From: Escarpia spicata | Lineage: Eukaryota > Annelida > Polychaeta > Sabellida > Siboglinidae | Direction of reading: 5' to 3' | Assembly (NCBI GenBank): GCA_963995525.1 | Contig: OZ023205.1 | Span: forward strand, 67,343,298-67,407,297 | DNA length: 64,000 nt | Made by a program: the position numbers and the translations under genes | The notes under the pieces: model-generated | What the model was told of the DNA's origin: nothing | The model's input: the letters and a program-made list of their open reading frames with translations, nothing else | Databases searched by the model: none | Part shown: in pieces, positions 52,142 through 62,588 of the stretch | How positions within the stretch are numbered: position 1 is the first letter of the stretch | How the letters are laid out: each line of letters opens with the position of its first letter

Positions 52142-54982
52142 TTAGTTGACCACGAAATCGTCCTTCCAGGCAGGAGCCTTGCGGTCACGAGTCGATTTGC
52201 GCGGTGACGGCTGTGCCGACGCTCGACTGTGCCCTTGATCGTCGCACTGCGGATCAAGCTCCACAGCAATCGGTTCAGCTGCGTCCGTCACAACGTGCTG
52301 ATCACCGGTGTCCTGCAGATAATTCTTCAGATGCGATGCATTCCGCTTGTAGACAGCGCCATCACGTTCGATTACGACTTCGCTGCCGTTTCTTCCAATC
52401 ACGTCATACGGCTCGCTTTCAAAGTTTGTTGTCAGCTTGTTTTGTCGCGTCTGTTTCAACAAGACTTTTCCTCCGATCTCTATGTCCCTTGGCGATGCTC
52501 TGCGTTGCCGATCAGCATAGCGTTTCCCCTTCATCTTAAGCACGCTGTCGTGTCTTCGCACGTGTTTGTCAACCAGAGTTCGTTCAGGATCACTCATTTC
52601 AGGTAGTTTGGTGCGCAATGCTCGGCCGAACATGAGCTCTGCGGGTGCCACCCCCGTAGTCGTGTGTGGAGTTACCCGGTACGCCAGAAGGAATTTGTTC
52701 AGTTCCCGTCTCCAATTTCCTCCTGTGGCATGCGCAGTTCTGATAGCCTTCAGGATCGTTCGATTTTGTCGTTCCACCTCACCATTGGCCTGGGGCCATA
52801 GTGGAGTCGAGTGAAGCTGTTCGATTCCATTCTCCTGCAGATAGCATCTGTATGCATCCGACACAAACTGCGGCCCGTTGTCACTTTTAATTTTTAGCGG
52901 AACTCCATGTCTCGCGAACATGTCATCGAGCCGGTCAATGATCACACTTGTTGTTGTCGATTTCATTATTGCAATTTCGAAAAATCTACTGTAGTAATCA
53001 ACGACTACTAGCACACTTTCTCCTGTTGGGAACGGACCCATGAGATCTACAGCCAAATATTCCCAAGGCCTGTTCGGTAGCGGTGTTGTTATCAACGGTT
53101 CTGGACGCGCAGCCGCACCGACAAGTTGGCACTCATGGCATGTTTTGCATATTGCTTCGGCGCTTTTGTCCATTCCCGGCCACCATACTTTTGATCTGAG
53201 CCTCTGTTTGGTTTTCAGTATCCCTTGATGTCCTTCGTGGGCTAGCATCAACGTCTGCTTCCTCAAGCTGCTGGGCATCACCAACCTCGTACCACGCAGT
53301 ACGATATTTCCCACGCACGACAGCTCACTTTGTACAGTAATATACTGCTTGTCAATCGGCTGGTTGTTCCAATTTCCAGTCTGAATGCACTTTCGCACAG
53401 TAGCCAGTTCCTTGTCTGTCATTGATGCAGTTTCTACATCTCTTGGAAGGAGCGCATTCGGTACAGCATGTCTTGCAACGAAACACACGTACTCTTCTGC
53501 AAGGTTTCTTCTCGCCTCTTCGATTTCGACACACGACAATCTCGATAGCGAATCGGCTGCATTTGTCGCGCCTGGTCGATATTTCACAGTAAAGTTGTAT
53601 GGCTGCAGACGCAATACCCATCTTTCTATCCTCGCACTCGGCGGCTTAGATTTCCGCGAGTAGATTACTTCCAACGGACGATGATCAGTTTCCAGTTCAA
53701 ACTCCACGCCGTACAGGTACATGTGGTACTTCTCACACGCCCATACGATTCCAAGCGCCTCTTTCTCGGTCTGTGAGTATCTCCTTTCGACATCAGTTAA
53801 CGATCGACCGGCATAACACACTACTCTGAATGTGTCGTCGTGACATTTCTGGGCCAATATTGCCCCAAGACCGACTGGACTCGCGTCGACAATAAGTTTG
53901 GTTGTCGCGTTCTGGTCAAAGTGGGCCAAGACTTCAGCATCTGACATCAGTGCTTTCAGTTTGTTGAACGCTTGTTGTTGCTCTTCATTCCAGATGAATT
54001 CTGCACTCTTACGTGTCAACTTCCGCATCGGTTCTGCCATTGTGGCCAGTTGTGGAATGAAGCGACTACAAAAGTTCACGAGTCCTAGGAAGCTGCTAAC
54101 TTCTGCGGCTGTTTGCGGAGTCTTTGTGTTCTTCACCGCTTTGACGCGCTCCGCCGTTGGCGCGATACCTCTGTTTGATAACAGGTGCCCCATGAATGTG
54201 ATCTCGCTGACTCCAATCTGACACTTTGTTTTGTTGAGAGTCAGTCCATTCTCTTTCAGGGCTTCCATGACGTTCAGAAGACGTTTGTTATGCTCATCGA
54301 TTGTTGTCCCATATACGAGTATGTCATCGGATATGTTGTGCACCCCCTCACAGTTCTTCAACACTTGCTGAATCGCATGTTGGTACATCTCGGGTGCTGA
54401 ACTAATGCCGAACATTAGTCTCTTATAACGGTAGATGCCTTTGTGTGTCACGAAGGTCGTTATTTCACGCGATTTGGGGTCGAGTTCGATTTGATGATAA
54501 CCCCATCGCAAGTCGAGTTTGCTGTACATGACTGCGTTATTGACATCGTGCAAGACTTCATCTACCGTCGGAATTGGATGTCGTTCTCTGATGACCGCTT
54601 CGTTTGCCATGCGCATGTCAACGCAAAGCCTGATTTCGCCACATGATTTAGGCACAACAACCACCGGGCTGACCCATTTCGTCGGGCCGGTGACCTTCTC
54701 AATGATGTCCATTTCCTCGAGTTGATCTAATTTCGACTCAACTTTAGCTCTCATTGAGTAAGGAATTCGTCTCAATGGCTGTGCGACTGGGCGAATGTTG
54801 TCATCAATATGCAGACTCAGTTGATAGTCCTTCAACTTTCCAAATCTGTCATAGCATTCCGGATACATCTGAATGACGTCATCCGCGACTATCGGTCCCT
54901 GTCTACAGACTGCGTTACAGTGATCGAAGTTCAAGATCCCCCTCTCTATTGATGTTTTACACCCCAGGAGTGGTCTACCACT
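52142..54982 (-). CDS. Pol portion of the gypsy element: RT, RNase H, integrase
   Basis: Open from the TGA at 54983 to the stop at 52142, about 946 codons, with no ATG needed if produced as a fusion with gag-protease. RT is at about 53990-54800 with the A-motif Asp (near 54500) and an SDD-type active site (near 54330), the variant common in Mag-like elements. RNase H is at about 53550-53900. Integrase shows an HHCC zinc site (near 53130-53240) and the D, D, E catalytic core (53060-52760). A basic C-terminal domain follows. All catalytic residues that I can identify are present. RT copies the RNA from the tRNA-Ser primer and integrase inserts the cDNA. Confidence 0.92.
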   Translation of the reverse strand, partial: SGRPLLGCKTSIERGILNFDHCNAVCRQGPIVADDVIQMYPECYDRFGKLKDYQLSLHIDDNIRPVAQPLRRIPYSMRAKVESKLDQLEEMDIIEKVTGPTKWVSPVVVVPKSCGEIRLCVDMRMANEAVIRERHPIPTVDEVLHDVNNAVMYSKLDLRWGYHQIELDPKSREITTFVTHKGIYRYKRLMFGISSAPEMYQHAIQQVLKNCEGVHNISDDILVYGTTIDEHNKRLLNVMEALKENGLTLNKTKCQIGVSEITFMGHLLSNRGIAPTAERVKAVKNTKTPQTAAEVSSFLGLVNFCSRFIPQLATMAEPMRKLTRKSAEFIWNEEQQQAFNKLKALMSDAEVLAHFDQNATTKLIVDASPVGLGAILAQKCHDDTFRVVCYAGRSLTDVERRYSQTEKEALGIVWACEKYHMYLYGVEFELETDHRPLEVIYSRKSKPPSARIERWVLRLQPYNFTVKYRPGATNAADSLSRLSCVEIEEARRNLAEEYVCFVARHAVPNALLPRDVETASMTDKELATVRKCIQTGNWNNQPIDKQYITVQSELSCVGNIVLRGTRLVMPSSLRKQTLMLAHEGHQGILKTKQRLRSKVWWPGMDKSAEAICKTCHECQLVGAAARPEPLITTPLPNRPWEYLAVDLMGPFPTGESVLVVVDYYSRFFEIAIMKSTTTSVIIDRLDDMFARHGVPLKIKSDNGPQFVSDAYRCYLQENGIEQLHSTPLWPQANGEVERQNRTILKAIRTAHATGGNWRRELNKFLLAYRVTPHTTTGVAPAELMFGRALRTKLPEMSDPERTLVDKHVRRHDSVLKMKGKRYADRQRRASPRDIEIGGKVLLKQTRQNKLTTNFESEPYDVIGRNGSEVVIERDGAVYKRNASHLKNYLQDTGDQHVVTDAAEPIAVELDPQCDDQGHSRASAQPSPRKSTRDRKAPAWKDDFVVN

Positions 54983-56107
54983 TCAACTGACAACGACGTA
55001 TTCTTCGACTCCATTCGTATTGTTCGTTTTTGTTTCAGCTGTGAACGTCCCTATAACATTCAGAGGAGTGTTTCCATACGCAAATACCTCCTTGCCGGAT
55101 TTGTTACAGGTGCATTTTATTTTGCATTCTTTCAGTGTCTCCCACAGTTCTTGCGAAATAATGTTCACACTGGATCCCGAGTCAATGAGCATGTTGATTG
55201 ATATACCCCCAACATCGACATCGATTGTAGCTTTGCGATTGTCTGTGGACGTGTGGACTGAGAACGTAAACTCATCAGACTCATTTGTTTCTACACAGCG
55301 CACTTTCTGGTTTGGTTTACTGTGTTGTGTTGATTTGGTTTTACACATCACAGCAAAGTGTCCCTGCATCCCGCATTTATTACAAGTTTTTCCACGAGTA
55401 ACATCACAGTTCTTCGCAAAGTGATCAAGTCGACCACACCGATAACATTGCCTTTGTTTATCATCTTTGTTGGGTAGACTGCGTTTTGCGTTCCTTCTAC
55501 CGTAATGTGCATGTTGTTTCGACTTTATTGAGCACACATCATGGTTTACAGTAGTAGCAGTGCTGGGCTGCATCTGTTCTGCCTGCGAATCGGCTGCCTC
55601 CATCGCTCTAGCAATAGACAGCACATCTGACAGCTGAAGATCGTCTTCACGCAACAGGCGTTTCCTCAACTGATGTGATCGACACTTTTCAACAACCTGA
55701 TCGCGGATGTTATCTTCCTTAGTGTCCCTAAATTCACACGTGTCTGCTAATTTACGTAGCCTGGTCACAAACTGGGTCACGGTTTCACCCACATTCTGAT
55801 TAGCTTGCCTAAACAGATGTCTCTCAAAGGGAATGTTCTTTTTTGGCATGAAGTACGCATCAAACTTTTCTAGTGCCCCTTCGAAATCGTCACCCGTATC
55901 TGTGAATGTGCAAAATATTTCTTGACACTCAGGGCCAATCAAATGCAGAAAAGGTGCACGCTTTTGGGCAATGTCAGTTACGCCGCAGGCGATAATATAG
56001 TACTCGAGTTGTTTTTTCCAGATTTGTCAACGTTGGCCAACATTTGTAGGTTCGCTGTTTACGCCGAACGATGCTATCGCCGGTAAACAATTGATCAGTG
56101 AAGCCAT
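54983..56107 (-). pseudogene. Gag and protease portion of the gypsy element
   Basis: The frame begins at ATG 56105-56107, meets TGA at 56027-56029 after 26 codons, and is then open to TGA at 54983-54985. It shows a capsid-like region, two CCHC zinc knuckles near 55375-55450 for RNA packaging, and an aspartic protease with a D-S-G active site at about 55170. All of it is in the same frame as the following RT. If the first TGA is not read through, translation would need a downstream start. Whether the two TGA codons are mutations or are decoded cannot be told from sequence alone. Confidence 0.85.
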
Positions 56108-56123
56108 CCCGTCCTCGTCGCCA
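56106..56123 (-). promoter_or_regulatory. Primer binding site, matching tRNA-Ser(GCU) 3' end
   Basis: On the minus strand TGGCGACGAGGACGGGAT starts 2 nt after the LTR. Animal tRNA-Ser(GCU) ends ...CCTCGTCGCCA, so 17 of 18 positions pair, from general knowledge of that tRNA. The first ATG (56105-56107) overlaps its last bases. Confidence 0.75.
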
Positions 56124-56125
56124 AA

Positions 56126-56253
56126 TATAGTGTTCTCTTACATAGACCAACACCGAATTGAATCACGCAACCACGCTATTTATTATGTCGCATCAAAGTG
56201 CCGCCAGATGGATTCCAGTAATTACCGTAAGTGCTTGTATGTACGACACTACA
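56126..56253 (-). repeat. 5' LTR of the gypsy element
   Basis: 128 bp, identical to 51831-51958; no TATA box stands out in this short LTR. Confidence 0.93.
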
Positions 56254-56267
56254 TACGTGATGTTACT

Positions 56268-56610
56268 AAGTTAAATAACGAGCCATGCTGGAATTCATAC
56301 TAGAGTCGAATCAGATTAAGCATCTGCAAATACTCCTCTGTATGTTAAATACTGAGTAAAGATATTTCACCTCTAATGTACTTTTTTCTACATGCTGAAT
56401 AATGTATTATAAGAAAAGTTAAATAACGAGCCAAGCTGGAATTCATACTTTGCTTTAAAACATGATTCATCTACAGTCGAATCAGATTAAACAGTACGAA
56501 TGATTAAGCATCTGCAAATACTCCTCTGTACGTTAAATACTGAATAAAGATATTTCACCTCTAATCTACTTTTCTTTCTACATACTGAATAATGTGTTAC
56601 AATAAAAATT
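56268..56610. repeat. Direct duplication of ~150-190 bp
   Basis: GTTAAATAACGAGCCAWGCTG, GAATCAGATTAA, GCATCTGCAAATACTCCTCT and GATATTTCACCTCTAAT occur in the same order at 56268-56417 and 56417-56610; the second copy has a ~40-bp insertion. Confidence 0.85.
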
Positions 56611-56614
56611 AGGT

Positions 56615-57440
56615 TCGTAATGTCATGATAACTTGTACACGATAGGGAGAGGCGGGATAGAAGAGAGAGACAGACGAGATAGAGAGAAAGGATAGACACA
56701 TACACGGATAACCAAAGTCACGTTAAATATGCAGAGTGTGTGAGCGTGAGACGGTGTGAAAGATTCGCACAGAGAATGTACGTCCTACATCGATCCTGGC
56801 TCGTCCACCACGATCATCAACATTCGGCTGATGCAGCTACTTTCACGACGCCAATGATCGACAATAGACACCATTAGCTAACGCAATAAGCACAAATCTG
56901 ATGTCAAAAACATACGCCGACCGCAAAGTTAATTCAGTTCTACGTCACAGCTTTTACGATCCTATCAGACGTTTACGCGGGAACTACAGTTCCACTTCGA
57001 GTATAAACGCCAAACATGGATATTTCGCCTAAGTACAAACGCCGACTTATTTCGTACATAAATAGTTATGGTAATTTAAATGTAACTATACATAGTAATA
57101 GCTACACCTTTTAGGAACACATACTTATAAAGACAATTGAGATATAAATTACATGTATATGCAAGTTTTTACGACTTTTAAAAAGACCTACGACTTGCTT
57201 TTTCATCTGCAGCTATACAATGAGGCGCAATAACAGTGCAATACACATTTACTTATTGGCCTCCACGTGTTTAGCCAACGCTTATACATGGCTAAGCGCA
57301 CCTATATGTCAAATTATAACACATGTCTATATAATGTTTACTAAGGCCACACATATAGTTATATGGGCCTACTATGTATACTAACCTAAATTTATTTATT
57401 AATTTGGTAAACGCAGTTGAGTCGTTGGTTTCATTATGTC
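56615..57440. other. No gene recognised
   Basis: No coding signal between the duplicated block and the Tc1-like element. Confidence 0.4.
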
Positions 57441-57447
57441 TACAGTC

Positions 57448-58850
57448 TGCGCCAAAAAAATCGTTGCTGTGATGAAAAAACTATTTTATTAGTATTTTAT
57501 ATACATATTTAGGTACAGAGGCAAGAAACACACAAAAGACATTCACTTTTTTATTTAGTATTTACTGACATTGCCCTTGGCTTGGATGATCTTTTGGATG
57601 CGTGTGAGCATTCTGTCACTAAATTTCTGGAAGTAGTCAAGATGTATGTCCAGAACCCACAGCTTCTTGATCTCCTCGCACAGATGGGGAAAATTGTTCG
57701 TGTGTTGTTGCAGAAAAGCTTTCTCTTCATCTGATTCCAGGCGTTTTCAATCGGATTAAGGTCCGGGGAGTTTCCTGGCCACTGCAGCACCTAAATTTTC
57801 TCCTTCTTGAGCCATGTTGACACACTTTTGGCCTTGTGGCAGGGGGCGCTGTCTTGCATGAAGTGGGTGCACTCATGGATGTAGTAGGCATTCTTCAGAT
57901 GAGAATCCAAGACATCCTCATAACGAACTCCATTCATCGTCACGTTCTTCGGAAGGAAGTATAGGCTTCCCCGGCCCTTCTGTCCACTGAAACACCCCAA
58001 AACCATCACTCCATCCGGGTGTTTGACGGTCTTCTGGGTGTACTTGGGGTCGTACCGGCTCGTGCCAGTGGGTCGCCTCATACGTGCTGCTGTACTCCGG
58101 ATGCACCTATGAGTGCTCTATCACTCCACACCACACGTCTCCACTGCTCTACAGTCCAGTTTTTGTACTTACTGCAGAAATCAAGTCGCTGCTTTCTCAT
58201 TCGGGTTGTGATGAGAGGTTTCTTCGCCGCCTTGCGACAAGGCATCTTCATATGTTTTTGGTGTCGATGTTGGATGGTTCGCGTCGACACTCCCGCCAGA
58301 ACATCCGGATGGTTTGCCTTCAATTCGCCTGCAGTAACGGTCGGGCATGACATCACCTCTCTTTTCAACATCGAATCTGTCCTCATCGACGCCTTCCTAG
58401 GCCGACCAGAGCCCTCCTTCCTCTTGGGAATGGCGTTCGGGGGAGCCCAGCCGCCGCCTTTTTGAGCATACGGATGGCCTGCATACTGCGCATGGCAATG
58501 TCGCGGTTGCCTAACTCTTCGTTCACAAGAGCCAAGATACGCGCCCTCTCTGCGATATCCAACTTCGTTCGACCCATTACGATGACAATTGATTGTTTTA
58601 TTAATCAAATCCGTAGGGCACTGATATAGCCACAAATTTGGGGTAGGAAGGAACACAAAACACTTCCCTTACCGTTGGCTAAAGACGCACTGAGTTGAAC
58701 CAGCTGGCGCCGTCTGCCCGCTGTGCTATATTTAGCTGCAGGATGCAAGACACAGCAAGTTTCGCGCGCGTTATGGTCGAAATGCAAATAAAATCGTTGC
58801 GTATCTGAACAGAATATATTATGCAGTAGCAACGATTTTTTTTAATCAGA
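57448..58850 (-). mobile_element. Tc1-like DNA transposon, inactive
   Basis: The left end CAGTCTGCGCC follows TA, and AAAAAAATCGTTGCTG near 57455-57472 has an inverted counterpart near 58820-58845 (AGCAACGATTTTTTTT), so partial inverted ends survive. The right outer end is unclear. The transposase is on the minus strand (see separate entry). Confidence 0.75.
57551..58577 (-). pseudogene. Tc1-family transposase, broken (DD34E)
   Basis: The N-terminal helix-turn-helix region starts at ATG 58575-58577 (MGRTKLDIAERARILALV), shifts frame near 58465, continues with GRPRKASMRTD and the second DNA-binding domain, and reaches the first catalytic Asp (VVWSDRALI). A second shift near 58080 leads to FMQDSAPCHKA (second Asp). 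An in-frame TAG at 57791-57793 precedes SPDLNPIENAW (Glu; spacing of 34 residues from the second Asp). Two shifts and one stop make it non-functional. The catalytic triad codons survive. A further frame change after 57690 disturbs the end. Confidence 0.9.
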
Positions 58851-59189
58851 AACCTAAGCATTGTATTTGGCGGTTTATATAAAATGTAGATTTATGGCCT
58901 ATTTACGTTGCCGACAGGACTAGATGCAGACAGTTGATTGAAAAAACGTTTAATGAAAAAAAAATGTTATTGAACAAAGTGCGCTGACCAGATGTCAATC
59001 AGTGTCAGCTGTGGCGTTTGTTTGCAATCTGTTCCCGCTGTTCATATTTAATTGAAAAACAAACAACGTTTATAACCATTTTACAAATGGTAACGTAACA
59101 ATTACCCCGACACCCCTCCATGAAACGTTTCGTCACATACACCCGCCACGCCCAAGCTTGACTTACTTTATGGTTGTCCCCTAATAAGG

Positions 59190-59890
59190 TTGTTTCAGGT
59201 CATAATTAGCATTGATCAAAATTTGGACTACCTAAAAATTGACTCATATAAACCTTCATCCGACTTACTATACTTACACCTAGCAGCTAACACCATTCCA
59301 ACAATTACCAAACCAACGCGTATCACCCATACATCCGCTACCCTTATTGATAACATATATGTACGACATACAACTCCATTTGTTCATTCTGGCATATTAT
59401 ATAGTGATATATCTGATCGCCTACCTATATTCTGTTTAATTGGCAAGCAGAAGCCTTGTAAAAAAATCAAATGAGCCGTTAATATTCAAACATAGACCTA
59501 TGTCTGACAAATCCACTGGTCATATAACATCTACACTACGCGAAATTGATTGGACGTATTTACACCAGTTAGTTACAGATAATACGTTCAGGGAATTCAC
59601 TAACAAACTTAACTATGTTATTCAAACAGTCGCGCCGGAGAAAACTGCTAAAGTTAATCCCAAATACGTAATACGGAATGAGTGGATGACTAAAGGTTTA
59701 TTAAAATCGTCAGTAACATCAAACAAAATCTATAGGAAATGTATCGACAAAGGTAAGACACATTCTACTTGCATCCGTTATGTACATACTAAACTGAAAC
59801 AAATTGCCAAAACAACATACTATGCGAATGAGTTAAAAACATTTAAGAACGACACTAAAAAACTAGGAAATTACTTAGAACCATGATTGG
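59190..59890 (+). pseudogene. LINE endonuclease end and linker fragment (CR1/Jockey-like)
   Basis: Plus strand: IDQNLDYLKID, TKPTRITHTSATLIDNIYV and GILYSDISDRLPIF are the last endonuclease motifs (GDxN-like start lost, S-AT-IDN, SDH-P). A frame shift near 59450 follows, then a linker rich in Lys (YVIRNEWMTKGLLKSS, RYVHTKLKQIAKTTYYAN). Truncated before RT; non-functional. Confidence 0.75.
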
Positions 59891-59924
59891 GAAAACAACG
59901 ATAAATCAGGCATTGATAAGGCTA

Positions 59925-60080
59925 TTTGCTCACCAACGGGGACTAAAATTGTCATATCCAGAACTGGTCTTAGGTTGGAGAGACATTATAATTTGCCTGA
60001 TTTCATTTACATCGGTCGGACTCATGAAGAGACTTCCTGGATTTTGTTTAGGACAATTCTGAAGGTATTTAGTAAATTGC
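59925..60080 (-). pseudogene. Small LINE RT fragment on the opposite strand
   Basis: Minus strand PGSLFMSPTDVNEIRQII and SLQPKTSSGYDNFS is the K/S-S-x-G-x-D motif before RT domain 1 of CR1/Jockey-like LINEs. It directly follows and opposes the fragment at 59190-59890, another tail-to-tail arrangement as at 7.3-8.5 kb. Confidence 0.65.
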
Positions 60081-60104
60081 CCTTTAGGTTGAGCTCGCGC
60101 TGTG

Positions 60105-60600
60105 GATAGCCTGCGTTGAGGCGCGTCCCCCGGGTGGCGGATGGGGGAGCCCTTCCTTGGAGGGGGTGCACCGGATAATATAGAAGAAGGTGCCGCGGAC
60201 AACGGTGAAGGACAACACTGATTCCAAACCCGGGTAGACCCAGTTCGATATCCTGGTAAGGCAGTGGGTCTAGGAGAAGGAAATTCTGATTCCAAACCCG
60301 GGTAGACCGAACCCGTTAGCCTTCGAGGGCAGTCGGTCTAGGAGAAGGAAACTCTGATTACAAACCACCTGTTGCCTTACAGGTTGTGGTTAATCGGAAC
60401 CAAAGGCTAGGCCCACTGCCTATAACTGTGGTTGGCGTCAGGAAGGGCATCCGGCCACAAAAATCATGCCAAATCCAAAAATGATGATGATGATTCAGCG
60501 AGCCTTGGATGCAGTTAGGGCGTACCCTGTAAGCGACGCGCAGAGGACTCGCCTGACCTCTGTGAAAAGTGGACAAGGGCTACCGGGCCTTGGGCGGTCC
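60105..60600 (+). other. 5' region of the RTE-like LINE, with ~75-bp internal repeats
   Basis: Contains two to three copies of a block starting CTGATTCCAAACCCGGGTAG and ending GGTCTAGGAGAAGGAAA, then GGCGTCAGGAAGGGCATCCG, a motif common in the 5' part of RTE-like LINEs. An ATGATGATG run at 60480 precedes the endonuclease frame. Confidence 0.6.
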
Positions 60601-61095
60601 CGGTTAAAGAGGTTAGTCCGGATGAGAGTGGGGACGTTGAATGTGGGGACAATGACTGGACGAGGAAGGGAGTTGGCGGATCTGATGGAGAGGAGGAGGG
60701 TGGGAGTGCTGTGTGTGCAGGAGACTCGGCGGAAGGGGAACAAAGCGAGAGAGCTGGGAGGAAACTGCAAGTTGCTATATAGTGGAACAGCTGAGCGAGG
60801 GCGAAATGGGGTGGGGATAGTGCTACACAAAGAACTTAAGGATAGCCTAGTGAGTGTGAGCAGAAGGAATGATCGATTGATGAGTGTCAAGCTGGGCTTA
60901 GGTGAGACGGTGGTTAACATCATATGCGCGTACGCCCCCCAAGTGGGCTGTGAAGAGGAGGAGAAGGAAACCTTCTGGAGACAGATGGATCAAGAGCTCA
61001 GGTCGATACCAGAGGGAGAAAGGGTGATTGTAGACGGAGACCTAAACGGTCACGTGGGAATGAGTAAAGATAAGAATAAGAATAAATTTATTATT

Positions 61096-61470
61096 ATTTG
61101 CAACTTTTCAGTTGGATTGTACATACATTCACCATAAAAGCCCCAAATCACACAAATTTCATAATGTTACAAGTTACAATACGACACAACATTATGTTAC
61201 AATACTCATAAAACATGTTGTACTAAATAAAATAACGCAACACCAAAGATACTGTTAAGTAAATTACACAAAATCGCCCCGTGACGCAACAAACTCAGTA
61301 TGAGGCGCTTTATATTAAAACGTGTACATTGCATTACTATCTTTCATTAAAAAATAAGATACTTTAAATACACTAAAATGAAATCATATAGTTTAAATAT
61401 TAAAATTGACTGTTGACATACACTAAAATCATTAAGTGTTATAGCAGTGTACTAAGCACCATGGAATTAA
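61096..61470 (-). other. 3' UTR of the inserted CR1/Jockey-like LINE
   Basis: AT-rich, non-coding sequence between the RT stop and the (TTATTC)n tail on the minus strand. Confidence 0.6.
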
Positions 61471-62588
61471 TCAGTTTTTGTAGCGATTTGTGTTCGCCGT
61501 TGGGACGGGGAACTCATTGAATGATCTTAGTGTATACGGCACATTTCGAATATTTGGTAGTAGCGTATTCAGTTTGTGGTCACTATGCTTCATTCTAGCG
61601 AAATACGTTTTACACAATTCATTGCGTCTATCATGCAGCGTTGGTAAGTTTACCATCTCCAGAATATCCTCGTACACACAACCAGGAAATATAGTTTTGA
61701 GACACCTTTTTTTAATTATCTCGATGTTGTCCGATAAATATTTAGGCAAGTTCGTGTGCCATACCGGGCAGGCATATTCAACTACTGGTCTAATCACAGA
61801 TACATATATTCTAACCAAGTCATTTTGGTTGATACCAGCACGTTTCAACTGATAGATCATATACACTCTCTTTCTTGCCTTTGATACTATTTCATCTACG
61901 TGTGCATTCCAACTTAAATACGATGATATAGTTACGCCGAGAACTTTTGCTTGAGTAACTCTCTCAATATCTGTCCCATTTATATCAATATACGGCAGAG
62001 ATTCTACAAATGTTCTATCTTTACCGAAACATATAACCATTTCTTTTGTCTTACTCGTATTGATGCGCATGTCATTATTACTAGACCATCGCTCAATAAT
62101 GTTGGCAGAATCCTGTATAACAGATATCATACTTTGATTGCATATTTCAAATATGGTGCAATCGTCAACATATTTAAACATAGGACAAGATGTTTGCAAA
62201 TCATTGATATGAACCACAAAGTGTTTTGGTCCTGACAAAGTTCCCTGGGGAACGCCCCCATTAGGGTAGCCTGGCTTTGACACCGGGTCGCCGATTTTTA
62301 CTCTCTGTTCGCGGTCTAGTAGAAACGCTGCCATCCATCGGACCAAGTGTGGTGGTACTTCCATTGCAATCAGTTTCTGTATTAGTATATCATGGTTAAT
62401 TAGATCAAATGCTTTACTGTAATCGAGAAATAGCACTCTTACAAAATTGCCCTTTACATCGGTGGTTTCGTACCATTTGTGAAGCATTCCAACAAGGGCG
62501 TCCGTGGTACCAGTCCCTAACATACCCCCAAACTGCTTGTCGTCTATTTGTGGTTTAACATAAACATCGACCCACTTTAGCACTAGAG
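61471..62588 (-). CDS. Reverse transcriptase of the inserted LINE, open to its natural stop (5'-truncated)
   Basis: About 372 codons without a stop: DKQFGGMLGTGTTDAL, VLFLDYSKAFDLINHDIL (domain A Asp), GVPQGTLSGPKHFVVHIND (domain B), FKYVDDCTIFE (YVDD active site), then MRINTSKTKEMVI, AKVLGVTIS, YQLKRAGI and the usual C-terminal region to a stop at 61471. No frame shift is seen, so the insertion is young. Endonuclease and RT N-terminus are missing from 5' truncation, so it cannot move by itself. The upstream extension of the frame beyond 62588 is antisense host LINE. Confidence 0.85.

Larger units (their letters stand above)
51831..56253 (-). mobile_element. Complete Ty3/gypsy LTR retrotransposon (Mag-like), very recent insertion
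   Basis: Length 4423 bp with LTRs at 51831-51958 and 56126-56253 (128 bp each), identical in my base-by-base reading. The 5-bp target duplication TACGT lies at 51826-51830 and 56254-56258. In element orientation the primer binding site follows the 5' LTR after 2 nt, and a purine tract abuts the 3' LTR. Gag, protease, RT, RNase H and integrase lie in one frame, broken only by two TGA codons (56027-56029 and 54983-54985). The domain order PR-RT-RH-IN is that of Ty3/gypsy (Metaviridae); no envelope-like frame is present. Identical LTRs mean that almost no time has passed since insertion. Confidence 0.95.
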
